Source of the DNA: an uncultured Roseibium sp.
Lineage (GTDB): Bacteria > Pseudomonadota > Alphaproteobacteria > Rhizobiales > Stappiaceae
Assembly (NCBI RefSeq): GCF_947494555.1
Contig: NZ_CANLVF010000002.1
Span: 1,054,001 to 1,118,000, forward strand
DNA length: 64,000 bases
Reading direction: 5' to 3'
The stretch's first letter is position 1. Each line of letters begins with the position of its first letter. The translations under genes were made by a program, and so were the position numbers. The notes beneath the pieces are model-generated. The model ran no database searches. It was not told where the DNA came from and worked only from the letters and a program-made list of their open reading frames with translations. Below, piece after piece: positions 8,400-17,115 of the stretch.

Positions 8400-10853
8400 C
8401 TATGACTGCCTGTCGATCAAACCGCCGGACTGGGCGGCAGACCTTGGTGGCAACCCGCGGACCAGCCGCAGCTCCTGCAGATCCAACCCGGCGTCCGAGA
8501 ATGATGCCTCAATCGTTTCGCGAACGGCGTCGAGATTGTTGAAGGTCTCCTTCCGTTCGACCCAAAGGCTGACAAAGGTGCCGCCGCCCCGAAGGCTGAC
8601 AGCTGCTTCAAGCGGACCTGTCGCGGTCAGATCCAGTGCGAAGCGCAATCGCCATGCAGGCTCAGCATCTTCGTTCTCATTTTGACCGGTGCCATCCCTG
8701 CCGACCTGCATTTGCAAAACTGCCGTTTCGTGCCCCAGCGCCAGCGGCAATTCCAGAACGATATCCATCGGACGGGATGCGGCTTGTGGCCGGTCATCTC
8801 CCGTGAGGCCGGAATTGACAAGTTGCGTCATTCGCACCCGGGCGAGTGCCGCGTTTGTTTCCTTCATCAGGGACTGCAGGTTTCGAGGTGCAGCGCCCGC
8901 CCAGAACCCGGACCCCGCCTGCTGGGACTGAGCTTGGGGCGGGTCCTGCCTGGACGGAGGAGCGGGTTGACCGGCGGGTCGTGTCAACTGTTCACCCGTC
9001 CCCAATTGCTTCAAGAGCGATTTGAAAGACAAGAGCGCCGATTTGAGGTCCAACGGGGTGCCGCTTGCAGGCATTTGAGGTGTTGCAAGGGACGCCTCTC
9101 TGAACTGCCCTGACATGCGCACTGCATGTTGCAGGTCCCGGCCAGAAATGTTCTGCGCCGTGTTCAGCCGCAGGCCCAGGATCTGCTGCATGGCCTTGGT
9201 AACGGCGTCAGGCAGGGACACCTGGCCGGATGACTGTGCGGACATCAGGCTGCCTATCTGCGCATAAAGACTTCCGAGACCCGATTGCTGTTCACCCAGC
9301 GGCTGCATGACCTCACGGGCAATCTGGGCTGCAGGCGAAGGATTCACGGCGTTACCTGCGGCCGGTTGCGCAGACGCCTGCTGTGTTCGAACCGACGCTG
9401 CAGGCTGATAGGACTGGGTTGACGCAGATCTCAGCCCGTCGCTTGCCTTCATACTGTGCAGCAGGAGCGTTTCTTTAAATGGGCCCGAAGACTGAACCGG
9501 CTGGTTTCCCTGTTGTACCGGCAAAGGTGCACGTGGAGGGGATGCCGCCGTCGTACTCGCCGTCGTCGTGCTTGCCGTCGTCGTGCTTGCCGCCACCATT
9601 GCCCTGTCGGTATGCGGACCAACGGGTGTCTTTCCAGCCGGAAGAAACGGGCCCTGCTCCGTTTGCACGACTGGTCTTTCAAGTGCCGACGGTCCTGGTG
9701 TGCCTGGTGATATTGCCGGAGCACCGGGTTTTACTGTTGATGCCACTTCCGGAGTTTTCGCCTGCGTTACAGCACCGGTTACCGGAGGTGTATGGCCAGT
9801 TGATCCTGCGGACGCGGGTGTGGCTGATGACGTTATGGATGGCTGCGATCCGGTTTGTGCCGGTGTTTGCCCGGAAACTCGCCCCGCCGACGCTTCTCCC
9901 GACACGGGCACAGAGAGCGCGGCACCCGCGTGCGCCGCCACGTGAGTCCCGGCGGCAGAGGCCGACACTGATGGAAGGATAGGAGGCGCGCCGGGCGAAC
10001 CGGAAGCTGCCGGCGCAGTTGCGACCGGCGCGGCGGATGTACGAGCAGGAGCGGCTTGTGGTCCAGTCGAAGGAGTGGACCGGGCTGACGGTGCAGGCAG
10101 TGCGCCGCTGCCATGGCCGGCATTTGGCCTGATGGCCGGGTTTGCCGGCTGCGCGCCGGGGACAGGTGCTGCCTGGCGCACCGGCGATGCAGGACTTTGC
10201 AGCACAGCTTCAGCCGTTGACGGTGGCACAAAAGTGGCGCGCTGCAAAGGTGACCCGCCAGGCTGAGTCCCGGTTGCTTGACCGGCTTGCGGTGTCGTCC
10301 TGGCAGTAGCTGGATTGGCCAGCCCCTGAAGCACCTGACTCGTTGCTGGCGGTCCTGCCCCGGCCCCGCCGCCGGGAGCGGCTGATATCTGAGTCCCTGT
10401 TGGTCCTTGCGCAGGCGCATGCCCGGAGCCGGCTGGCGAAGGTGTCGCTTTTATCGCATTTGAAGGGACAGCGTTTGCCTGAGACAATCCGGTCCTTGCC
10501 GCCGTCGCCGGTGGGTTTTCCTTGGCTGCAGCTGTGCCGACTTGATTACCAACCTGTGCCTGAGGCGGCAGGGCGGTGTCCTGTCCCACCGTCCCGGAGG
10601 GTTGGGAAACCGCGATTTGCACCGCTACGTTCTGGCGGCTCCCCGTGACGGTTACGGTCACCTCGGCGCCGGGCGGCAGCGGCGTTTGCACGCGCAGCTC
10701 GACTTTCGCGTCTGCGGTTGCGAGGCGCACAATGCCACCCGGCAGATTGGCTTCCACTTTTGCGCGGAACTGCGTACCAGGCTCAAGACGAAGCGAAGTG
10801 GAAGCAGCCGCGGAGCTTTTTGGGAGCGGTTGAGCGCTAACAGTTTCGACCAT
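8400..10853 (-). CDS. FliK-like flagellar hook-length control protein
   Basis: 817 aa from the ATG at 10851-10853; a further in-frame start at 10892 adds 13 residues and is less likely. It has a short folded N-terminus (about residues 15-75, beta-rich with RLEPGTQFRAKVEANLPGG). A very long Ala/Pro/Ser/Thr/Gln-rich disordered stretch follows (about 80-560), then a C-terminal Flg_hook domain (about 680-800) with LELPLALGHETAVLQMQVGRD and WVERKETFNNLDAVRETIEASFSDAGLDLQELRLVRG. FliK measures hook length and triggers the export switch with FlhB, which fits the FlhX gene next to it. The remaining flagellar genes are outside the window. Confidence 0.8.
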   Translation of the reverse strand: MVETVSAQPLPKSSAAASTSLRLEPGTQFRAKVEANLPGGIVRLATADAKVELRVQTPLPPGAEVTVTVTGSRQNVAVQIAVSQPSGTVGQDTALPPQAQVGNQVGTAAAKENPPATAARTGLSQANAVPSNAIKATPSPAGSGHAPAQGPTGTQISAAPGGGAGAGPPATSQVLQGLANPATARTTPQAGQATGTQPGGSPLQRATFVPPSTAEAVLQSPASPVRQAAPVPGAQPANPAIRPNAGHGSGALPAPSARSTPSTGPQAAPARTSAAPVATAPAASGSPGAPPILPSVSASAAGTHVAAHAGAALSVPVSGEASAGRVSGQTPAQTGSQPSITSSATPASAGSTGHTPPVTGAVTQAKTPEVASTVKPGAPAISPGTPGPSALERPVVQTEQGPFLPAGKTPVGPHTDRAMVAASTTTASTTTASTTAASPPRAPLPVQQGNQPVQSSGPFKETLLLHSMKASDGLRSASTQSYQPAASVRTQQASAQPAAGNAVNPSPAAQIAREVMQPLGEQQSGLGSLYAQIGSLMSAQSSGQVSLPDAVTKAMQQILGLRLNTAQNISGRDLQHAVRMSGQFREASLATPQMPASGTPLDLKSALLSFKSLLKQLGTGEQLTRPAGQPAPPSRQDPPQAQSQQAGSGFWAGAAPRNLQSLMKETNAALARVRMTQLVNSGLTGDDRPQAASRPMDIVLELPLALGHETAVLQMQVGRDGTGQNENEDAEPAWRLRFALDLTATGPLEAAVSLRGGGTFVSLWVERKETFNNLDAVRETIEASFSDAGLDLQELRLVRGLPPRSAAQSGGLIDRQS
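9559..9588 (-). repeat. 15-bp tandem repeat inside the fliK-like gene
   Basis: Two perfect copies of a 15-bp unit (GCCGTCGTCGTGCTT on the plus strand) plus a degenerate third copy just to the left encode a repeated Ser-Thr-Thr-Thr-Ala stretch in the disordered region. The unit is five codons long, so gain or loss of copies would change length without shifting frame. Confidence 0.7.
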
Positions 10854-11068
10854 TGCCTCGTCTCGCACATGTGCGCAATTGCAGATTCGCAAGCTGGAAG
10901 TATGGCCGGATTCTCAATCCGTGCACAGCCTTGACACTGATCAATGCTGCCGAAGCGTTAACCTCTCACAGTACTTACGTTATGTCCTGAAGGAGACGAA
11001 TCCCGTTCAGAACAATCGAAACACTTGCACAGCCTGTTTGAACAACAAGGCCGCAAAGGAGAAACAGC

Positions 11069-11320
11069 GTGAACTGGATGGACCGCCTAAATGAGCGCGC
11101 TGAACTGATGGGCAGAATGCTTGACACAATCGGCGCGATGAAGAACATGCCGGCCGGAATTCACTCCGATGCCGCGATACGCTCCGCTGCGATCCGATGT
11201 ATCAATTGCGGTAACACCGAGGCCTGCAAGAGATGGCTTCAGGAACATCCTGACGGTGCAGCAAGCCCAATGAAGGGCTGCCCAAACGAAGAGCTGTTCA
11301 AAAGCTGGCTGGAAGACTGA
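11069..11320 (+). CDS. DUF6455 family protein
   Basis: 83 aa, GTG start preceded by an AAAGGAG ribosome-binding site. It has the pattern of the small alphaproteobacterial DUF6455 family: an N-terminal helix (MDRLNERAELMGRMLDTIGA), then Cys residues in RCINCGNTEACKRWL (about residues 43-57), and a C-terminal CPNEELFKSWL. The CxxC...C arrangement suggests metal or Fe-S binding, but no function is established. Stand-alone gene. Confidence 0.75.
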   Translation: MNWMDRLNERAELMGRMLDTIGAMKNMPAGIHSDAAIRSAAIRCINCGNTEACKRWLQEHPDGAASPMKGCPNEELFKSWLED

Positions 11321-11338
11321 GCGCGCCGGAGTTTTAAC

Positions 11339-11641
11339 TCACGTTCGATTTCTTCTGCGCTGCATCCAGAACGCCAGGCTTCCAGCGGCCGCGCCACCTA
11401 CAAAGCGGAACGGGAACATGGCCAGCGCACCCGCGTCCTGCGAGATCGGTTGCGGCAGCTGCAGCATGCCGACCGCCGCTTCAAGGATCAGCGAAAGCGC
11501 AGCAGCGGCAAAACCCGCGATCCAAAGTTTCTGCGGAGAATCTGCCCGCCATCCGAGATACGCGCCGATGAGCAGAGCGAACGGATTCAGCAGCCCGGAC
11601 AGGCCGAATAAATCGATCCAAGTATCTGACAAGATTTCCAT
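11339..11641 (-). CDS. Small membrane protein of unknown function
   Basis: 100 aa with three hydrophobic segments (about residues 8-27, 38-60 and 74-92) and a basic C-terminus (QRRRNRT), so positive-inside rules place the C-terminus in the cytoplasm. It is not recognised as a known family. It converges with the DUF6455 gene 18 bp away. ATG at 11639-11641. Confidence 0.6.
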   Translation of the reverse strand: MEILSDTWIDLFGLSGLLNPFALLIGAYLGWRADSPQKLWIAGFAAAALSLILEAAVGMLQLPQPISQDAGALAMFPFRFVGGAAAGSLAFWMQRRRNRT

Positions 11642-11924
11642 TGCGTTTTCATAACTGTGCTCTTCTTGAAAAGCGAGACCTAATCCTTTCTGTTTTTGTG
11701 CAATGTTTTTCTATTTTTTTCTAAACGGTCAAATAAATTTCCAGTTTATTTCCGAATTTTTCTAATCAACAAATGATTTCAGACGAATTCATTGCGACAT
11801 GAATACTCACTCACCTGTATTTTCTGTATTTTACTTTTTTAAAACTTGTGTTATCCTAAATTTCAACCTCGGTTTTGCATCCGACCTCATTCGGACGCAC
11901 TTTCTATTTGCACGAATTTTCATC
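11642..11924. other. AT-rich intergenic stretch
   Basis: This run (clearest at 11680-11870) is visibly richer in A and T than its surroundings, with long T tracts, and no supported ORF. It may hold the promoter of the zinc-ribbon gene or be a site bound by a nucleoid protein; neither is shown. Confidence 0.4.
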
Positions 11925-12179
11925 ATGTCTTTGACCTCAACTGTTCAAGCCGACGATCCCACTATTGAAGCCCTGGGCAAGTCCGATCGCAGACTTGGCA
12001 TACTCTGCGCCCATTGTGGCCGCTTCCGCTATATGAATGGTTCGCGCTTCTCGCAGGATCAGAAAGTTTCCACATTGAGCGGATTGCTGTCGTGCAATTC
12101 CTGCGGTTCAAAAGACGTCGCGGCGATCGCGGTTTCAAGAAACCCCGAGAACGGCTACTGGCCGGCGGAACACAGCTGA
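11925..12179 (+). CDS. Small zinc-ribbon-like protein
   Basis: 84 aa from the ATG at 11925. A longer reading from 11799 would add 42 hydrophobic, Phe-rich residues encoded by AT-rich DNA and is judged non-coding. Two Cys pairs, CAHCGRFRY (about residues 27-35) and SCNSCGSKD (about 56-64), form a C4 zinc-ribbon pattern. Such small ribbons often act in transcription or as adaptor proteins. Function unknown. It is preceded by about 280 bp of unusually AT-rich sequence. Confidence 0.55.
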   Translation: MSLTSTVQADDPTIEALGKSDRRLGILCAHCGRFRYMNGSRFSQDQKVSTLSGLLSCNSCGSKDVAAIAVSRNPENGYWPAEHS

Positions 12180-12424
12180 CGACCGCAGCAGAACCGCAAC
12201 ACTTCTTCGCGAAATTGCATTAAGACAAGTTGGCTGAGCTCAAGGTGTTGCGCGGGGCATTTTGCCGTGCTACCCGGCCCTCATCGACTAACGAGGTTTT
12301 ATGTCCGGACAACAAGAGTCCTGAAGGCACCCGGCTAAGCACGGCCGGGTTATGCATGACGTCGCTGCTTGCGAATAGCGGCAGCGAACGGAGAATTGCA
12401 TTCAAAATCAGGTTCTTCCGACAA

Positions 12425-12682
12425 ATGGACATATCGAAAGCCGAACAGCGGGTGCTACACCTGCTGGCGCAAGGTGGCTGCATACGCGTAGAAAAAGACG
12501 AAGCCGGCCGCATCACCAATCAGGAAACAATAACGCGGGATGGATGGTACTGGGGTGGTTGCTCCCTGCGTCTGTTCCGTAAACTCAAATACAAGAGACT
12601 GATCGCCTCCAGAAACAGCGGTCCCTACAGGATTACGCAGCTGGGGCTGAAACGGGTTAGATCGCAACTGGACAACCGTTGA
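12425..12682 (+). CDS. YjhX-family protein (UPF0386), putative toxin
   Basis: 85 aa from the ATG at 12425. It closely follows the YjhX/UPF0386 pattern: MDISKAEQRVLHLLAQGG at the N-terminus and FRKLKYKRLIASRNSGPYRIT plus RVRSQLDNR at the C-terminus, with the family's full length. YjhX of Escherichia coli has been described as the toxin of a YjhX-YjhQ pair. No antitoxin-like or acetyltransferase-like gene is adjacent here, so a toxin role is only an inference from the family name. The upstream 245 bp contain a GC-rich dyad (ACCCGGC/GCCGGGT) but no ORF. Confidence 0.8.
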   Translation: MDISKAEQRVLHLLAQGGCIRVEKDEAGRITNQETITRDGWYWGGCSLRLFRKLKYKRLIASRNSGPYRITQLGLKRVRSQLDNR

Positions 12683-12772
12683 CAGTTTCAACTTCTAAAA
12701 GACAAGCAAGCGCACCGGTCGCCTGCGCGCTTGCGGTCCACGGTTTCCAACCACAAACCGCAATCATCGGCT

Positions 12773-13249
12773 TCACGTTTCAATCACATCGGGACTGTCA
12801 CCAAGCAGATAGCGTGGTCCCCTGCCGTGGCGCGCGGCGGCGTCGCCGGCGTTATAAAGCTGGCACGATTTCATTGAAAGACAGCCGCAACCGATGCAGG
12901 CATCCAATTTGTCTCTCAAAGTCTCCATGCGTTCGATCCGCAGATCGAGGTGTTTTCGAAATTCTCTGCTAATGCGGGTCCAGTCGGCCTTGGTCGGCGC
13001 ACGCCCCTCCGGCAAGCGGCCAAGTTGAGCAGCAATCTCCGAAATCGTGAAACCAAACTCCTGAGCCACAAGCACAAACGATAGCCGCCTTATGTCAGCG
13101 CGCAGAAATCGTCGCTGCCCACCCTTGTTGCGGATAGGATGGACGAGTCCTTTTTCTTCGTAAAAACGGATCGCCGAAACGGCCAAGCCGGTTCGTTCGG
13201 CAAGCTCGCCGATGGAGAGAAGATCACTCGCTTTCATAACCTTTTTCAA
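12773..13249 (-). CDS. soxR: Redox-sensitive MerR-family activator SoxR
   Basis: 158 aa. The N-terminal MerR helix-turn-helix (SIGELAERTGLAVSAIRFYEEKGL, residues 12-35) is followed by the dimerisation helix. The [2Fe-2S] cluster motif C-x2-C-x-C-x5-C is formed by Cys118, Cys121, Cys123 and Cys129. This exact cysteine spacing is diagnostic of SoxR, which senses redox-cycling compounds and activates promoters with an over-long spacer. A near-perfect SoxR box lies 24 bp upstream of its start codon in the divergent promoter region, suggesting it controls the adjacent glyoxalase-fold gene and possibly itself. Confidence 0.97.
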   Translation of the reverse strand: MKKVMKASDLLSIGELAERTGLAVSAIRFYEEKGLVHPIRNKGGQRRFLRADIRRLSFVLVAQEFGFTISEIAAQLGRLPEGRAPTKADWTRISREFRKHLDLRIERMETLRDKLDACIGCGCLSMKSCQLYNAGDAAARHGRGPRYLLGDSPDVIET

Positions 13250-13268
13250 AATATTCTCTTTTTCGCCC

Positions 13269-13299
13269 TTGACCTCAAGTTTACTTGAGGAATTATCTC
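13269..13299 (+). promoter_or_regulatory. SoxR-dependent promoter with SoxR box
   Basis: An 18-bp dyad, CCTCAAGTTTACTTGAGG (13273-13290), differs from the classic SoxR operator at one central base. It sits between a -35 element TTGACC (13269-13274) and a -10-like TATCTC (13294-13299) separated by 19 bp. The over-long spacer is the hallmark of MerR-family promoters. Transcription would read into the VOC gene starting at 13339. Confidence 0.9.
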
Positions 13300-13338
13300 A
13301 AGTGTCCACGAGGAGTCAAACCTTGAAAGGACGCAATC

Positions 13339-13725
13339 ATGAGCACTGCATTTCTGGAACATGTGAACGTGACGGTGACAGATCCGGAGGCGACGGCCAA
13401 ACGTCTTGAAGCCTGGTTCGGCTGGAAAGTGCGCTGGAAAGGCGCAGCGTTAAATGGCGGTACCACCTATCACATCGGCAATGAGACGAGTTACATTGCA
13501 GCTTATACTCCCTCAAACGACACAACACCGGTCAGGGGTGAAAGCTACAGCCACCATGGCGGGCTCAATCATATTGCCGTGGTCGTTGACGATCTCGACG
13601 CGACCGAAGCGCGTATCAAGGCCGGCGGATACGAAACGCACAATCACCAGGATTACGAACCGGGGCGCCGTTTCTATTTCGATGACGATGACGGGATTGA
13701 ATTCGAGATCGTCAGTTACAAATAA
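13339..13725 (+). CDS. VOC (glyoxalase/bleomycin-resistance) family protein, SoxR target
   Basis: 128 aa single-module VOC protein: EHVNVTVTDPEATAKRLEAWFGW at the N-terminus and GLNHIAVVVDDLDATEARIKAGGYE in the second half, ending in DDDDGIEFEIVSY. His and Glu positions (EHVNV, GLNHIAV, EFEIV) fit the metal-binding set of the fold. Such proteins range from glyoxalase-like lyases to antibiotic-sequestering proteins. The SoxR promoter directly upstream suggests a role in handling redox-cycling compounds or reactive electrophiles. Substrate unknown. Confidence 0.88.
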   Translation: MSTAFLEHVNVTVTDPEATAKRLEAWFGWKVRWKGAALNGGTTYHIGNETSYIAAYTPSNDTTPVRGESYSHHGGLNHIAVVVDDLDATEARIKAGGYETHNHQDYEPGRRFYFDDDDGIEFEIVSYK

Positions 13726-13951
13726 CGGGTTGCCATTCGTTTTCGCACTGAAGCAAAAAGGGACTGACCGAGATAGTTCCATGGCGTTGATGGCTGCAAA
13801 CTGCTGAGGTTTTTTTGTGCAACTCGGCAGTTGCAGCGGCCATATTTTGGCACTTTCTTCTGAAACACTCACCCCTTCAAGGACGAAACCCAACGTGGAC
13901 TACGGCCAATCAATCGCCGCAGTCCTCAAAGGGTTCGCAAGGGAGGGATGG

Positions 13952-14308
13952 ATGAAGCTTGTGCGCAACGAAGAGGTCGCCTGGACGAATGGTTCAGGAT
14001 ACAGAAAGAAGATCCTGTTGCAGGATCGGGACGTCAATCAAGACGGGGCTGTGGTGCAACTGGTCGAGATAGCGCCCCATACACAGGTCAAAGAGCACTA
14101 TCACGAGTCCTGTACAGAAGTTTTCCACGTCCTCTCGGGAAAGGGCGTGTTCCGGATCGGCGGCAAACAATTCGATATGGAAGCCGGACAAACCCTGACA
14201 TGCGAACCTTTCGAGGTTCACGGGACCGAAAATCCTTTCGACTTTCCATTTACCTACATTGTTTTCAAAACGAACGTCGTTGAGAACGACCTGCACTGGT
14301 GCAATTGA
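13952..14308 (+). CDS. Cupin-domain protein
   Basis: 118 aa from the ATG at 13952, with a GGGAGGG ribosome-binding site just upstream; the longer reading from 13817 is not preferred. A single conserved cupin barrel carries metal-ligand motif 1 as KEHYHESCTEVFHVLSGKG and motif 2 as PFEVHGTENP. Small cupins of this kind bind Fe, Mn or Zn and may be isomerases, dioxygenases or sensors; no specific reaction is implied. It converges with the HlyD-like gene and shares an inverted-repeat terminator region with it. Confidence 0.8.
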   Translation: MKLVRNEEVAWTNGSGYRKKILLQDRDVNQDGAVVQLVEIAPHTQVKEHYHESCTEVFHVLSGKGVFRIGGKQFDMEAGQTLTCEPFEVHGTENPFDFPFTYIVFKTNVVENDLHWCN

Positions 14309-14369
14309 CGGCTGATGCGCACCAGCACCAAAGCATACGTTGAGAGCGAGTGAAGGCCAATTTCGTGCC

Positions 14370-14390
14370 GCGAGTGGAAGTCCCACTCGC
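14370..14390. terminator. Inverted repeat between convergent genes
   Basis: An 8-bp perfect stem (GCGAGTGG/CCACTCGC) with a 5-nt loop lies between the ends of the cupin gene and the HlyD-like gene. There is no U-tract on either side, so intrinsic termination is uncertain. Confidence 0.45.
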
Positions 14391-14406
14391 AGCTGTATTG
14401 CGTAGC

Positions 14407-15651
14407 TTAGTGCCCTGTCAGAACCAGAGCCGAAATCGGGTACCTCAGGGCCTGGCCGCGGATCATGATTGCGTGGACGAGGCCGACTGTGTCGACGACA
14501 TGCAAAAAGACGAATTCGCCTGTGCCGAGGTTTTCGTCTGTCGTCAGACGCTCGTGATTGCTTGTATAGGCATTCACTGAACAGCTTGCTCCGGGAGGCA
14601 GCTTCTCCAACCCGTTTTCATAAAGCGGCTCGAGGATCACGGTCACGGTGCCCTGTTTACGGGGTGTTTGCGACGTGTCGAACAACTGGCTGCCCGTCGT
14701 TATCTGGCCAGACGCGATCACATTTTGAACGTCTGTGACGATCAGTGGGATGATCGTGAATGGCACGGATGGGCAAAACGCTTCCGCGACCATGCCCGGT
14801 TTCATGACCTGAGCCTCGATCTGACTGAAACCGGCAACGATGCGTTCCTGCTGTGAATCCCTCGGGATCAGCACACCAGCCGGCCGCATGAGCGGGTTGA
14901 CGATGTCTCCCGGGCGAAGAACAAACTGGCTCACCGTTCCGTCGACGCCCGCATAAACGGTCATTTTTGAAAGTTCAACTTCCGCTTCCTGTTCCCTTGC
15001 CCGCGCGCTTTCAAGACTTGCCGGCAAAGCAATATTGATCTTCGTTTCCACCAGTTCCTTATTTGCTTCTGCTGCCGCCAGAGCACCTTCGGCCGCGTCG
15101 ACGGTCGTTTGAAGCGTCTCTATTTCGCGCTCGCTGACCACGTTGGAGTTCCGGTCGAACAGTTCCTGCTTGGTGTCGAGTTCATCCTGCGCCTGCTTCA
15201 CAGACGCTTGCGCCTGCTCGACCTGGGCGGTCGCAACCGCAAGCTCTCCCTTCGCCAGGGCGATTTCACCCTCAATTTCGGCAATCTGCTGCTTCGCCGT
15301 ATTGACGTCGGCTTCCTGCCGGCTGCTGTCCAGCTTGAAAAGCGCGTCGCCGGCCTTGACCTCCGTATCCAGCGACAGCGGAACAAAGACTTCCGCGACA
15401 CGTCCCGACCCTTCCGGAAGGATAGGCAGGACACGGAAAGTGGACACCGCACTTGTTGAGGAGGGATGGAAGTAAAAAATCAGAGTTATCAGCGAAATCG
15501 TGAGCATCAGGCAGGACACGATCCCATAGCGCAATTCGTACCAGACCGAATAAAGCGTGATCTCGTGACCGATGCGTTTTCCCTGGACATAGCGGCGGAA
15601 CAGGTAATCGGGAAGGATCGTGACCATGGAACAGAATAGGGTTTCAAACAC
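14407..15651 (-). CDS. HlyD/EmrA-type membrane fusion protein
   Basis: 414 aa from a GTG with a strong GGAGG site 8 nt upstream. The order is a cytoplasmic N-terminus with a basic segment, one transmembrane helix (about residues 43-62), a biotinyl-lipoyl-like beta strand pair (VAEVFVPLSLDTEVKAGDALFKLD), a long coiled-coil hairpin (about 110-235) and a beta-barrel part starting at VYAGVDGTVSQFVLRPGDIVNP. These proteins link inner-membrane transporters to the outer membrane or act in envelope export. The transporter partner is not obvious here. The only companion is the small membrane protein encoded 14 bp upstream. Confidence 0.85.
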   Translation of the reverse strand: MFETLFCSMVTILPDYLFRRYVQGKRIGHEITLYSVWYELRYGIVSCLMLTISLITLIFYFHPSSTSAVSTFRVLPILPEGSGRVAEVFVPLSLDTEVKAGDALFKLDSSRQEADVNTAKQQIAEIEGEIALAKGELAVATAQVEQAQASVKQAQDELDTKQELFDRNSNVVSEREIETLQTTVDAAEGALAAAEANKELVETKINIALPASLESARAREQEAEVELSKMTVYAGVDGTVSQFVLRPGDIVNPLMRPAGVLIPRDSQQERIVAGFSQIEAQVMKPGMVAEAFCPSVPFTIIPLIVTDVQNVIASGQITTGSQLFDTSQTPRKQGTVTVILEPLYENGLEKLPPGASCSVNAYTSNHERLTTDENLGTGEFVFLHVVDTVGLVHAIMIRGQALRYPISALVLTGH

Positions 15652-15664
15652 TTATCCTGCCTCC

Positions 15665-16162
15665 TTACGCTTTTTCTTTGATTTCTTGAATTGGAGCCGG
15701 CTCGCTCGCGGGCTCCTTGACGGCTCCGGCTGCAGGCGTGGGGGCTTCGAATTCCACCTCCTCCAGTGTCTCATCCGGCTCTGTATATGGTGCTGCGTCT
15801 GCTTCGCCTTTGCCTGCGTATTTTCGTGCGGCTTTGCTTGCAGAACTTGCGATTGTCTCAAGCGGCGTCATGAAATCCGGCAATTGAACGAATGCGAGCA
15901 CCAACGCCGCCACCCAGAAAATCTGATTGTGGGTAAAGAGTGCCAAGAGACCCAGGACCGCAACAAGCTCAAACTGAATTCGGCCGTGCTTGTGGGCAAG
16001 GCGTTCAGGCAAAGAGTGCAGATAGAGATAGAAGGTGCCAAGCAGCAGGATGATCACTATCAGCGCGATCAGGACCGTGACCATCATCTGATCGCTTCCA
16101 TCTGCCTTTGGAATGAAAAAGGGCAAATGATGAGGCGCAAGCTCGTGCATTTTCTCAGTCAT
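15665..16162 (-). CDS. Small membrane protein paired with the HlyD-like gene
   Basis: 165 aa from the ATG at 16160-16162. Three hydrophobic segments (about residues 26-47, 63-80 and 82-100) are followed by an acidic tail rich in Pro, Ala and Glu (from about residue 115). It is not recognised as a named family. The stop codon is 14 nt from the GTG of the HlyD-like gene, so the two form an operon and probably one membrane complex. Function unknown. Confidence 0.65.
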   Translation of the reverse strand: MTEKMHELAPHHLPFFIPKADGSDQMMVTVLIALIVIILLLGTFYLYLHSLPERLAHKHGRIQFELVAVLGLLALFTHNQIFWVAALVLAFVQLPDFMTPLETIASSASKAARKYAGKGEADAAPYTEPDETLEEVEFEAPTPAAGAVKEPASEPAPIQEIKEKA

Positions 16163-16347
16163 TTTCAAATCCGTAAATAAACGCGACGAGACAACGTGTT
16201 CCAGTATCCACCCGGCGTCAAACAAAAAGGAATTTGAGTTTACCGGTGCACAGGAAAGTGCGCGCGCAATGGCGCGGCCCCGCTCATGAGTCGCCCAGCA
16301 GGCTCTCAGCTGGCGAAAAGTTCAGTGTGCCGAAAGGAGCGCCTGCC

Positions 16348-17115
16348 CTAACGAGGCGCCATACGGATTGCGCCATCGAGGCGAATGGTCTCGCCGTTCA
16401 GCATGTCGTTTTCGCAAATCGCTTTCACAAGCTGGGCATATTCGTTTGCCTTGCCGAGCCTGGACGGAAACGGCACCTGCTGACCGAGCGAATCCTGAAC
16501 TTCCTGCGACAATCCGAGCAGCATAGGCGTCTCGAAAATGCCCGGTGCGATTGTCATGACACGAATGCCGGACTTCGACAGATCCCGCGCAACCGGCAAC
16601 GTCATTCCCGCAACGCCGGCTTTCGAGGCGGCGTAGGCCACTTGACCGATTTGTCCGTCAAAGGCTGCGACGGATGCTGTCGACACAATGACACCTCGAC
16701 CGCCGTCCGCGGTAATCGGGTCCAGTGCTGCCATGCCGGTCGCAGAGATCGAAAGACAACGGAACGAGCCGATAAGGTTGACCGCAACAACCTTTTCAAA
16801 CATATCCATCGCGTGGGGCTCGCCGCGTGAGGTGGTTTTCGCGACCGGTGCTATGCCCGCGCAATTGACCAGAATTCGTTCCTGGCCGTGAGACTTGCGC
16901 GCCTCCTCGAAACCGGCTTCGACACTGGGCTGATTTGTGACATCAACTTCGACAAAGACACCGCCGATTTCAAACGCAGTCTCCTGTCCCTGTTCGGAAT
17001 TGCGGTCAAAGACAGCCACCTTGACGCCCTGCCCTGCGAGCATCCTTGCCGTTGCCGCGCCGAGACCCGACGCACCGCCGGTTACGACCGCTGACAATGT
17101 TGAATCCAACTTCAC
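16348..17115 (-). CDS. SDR-family dehydrogenase, 3-hydroxyacyl-CoA dehydrogenase (HSD10-like)
   Basis: 255 aa classical short-chain dehydrogenase: cofactor motif TGGASGLG (residues 12-19), Asp37 after the second strand pointing to NAD preference, NCAG (84-87), catalytic Ser148, Tyr161 and Lys165, and the PGIFETPM segment after strand 6. The sequence style matches type II 3-hydroxyacyl-CoA dehydrogenases that act in fatty-acid or branched-chain amino-acid breakdown. GTG start with an AGGAGAG site. It is followed and preceded by intergenic gaps, so it is probably monocistronic. Confidence 0.85.
   Translation of the reverse strand: MKLDSTLSAVVTGGASGLGAATARMLAGQGVKVAVFDRNSEQGQETAFEIGGVFVEVDVTNQPSVEAGFEEARKSHGQERILVNCAGIAPVAKTTSRGEPHAMDMFEKVVAVNLIGSFRCLSISATGMAALDPITADGGRGVIVSTASVAAFDGQIGQVAYAASKAGVAGMTLPVARDLSKSGIRVMTIAPGIFETPMLLGLSQEVQDSLGQQVPFPSRLGKANEYAQLVKAICENDMLNGETIRLDGAIRMAPR

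Noticed and set aside
12265..12365. GC-rich dyad (ACCCGGC/GCCGGGT) before the yjhX-like gene, considered as a riboswitch or terminator
   Set aside because: No U-tract and no conserved riboswitch pattern recognised.
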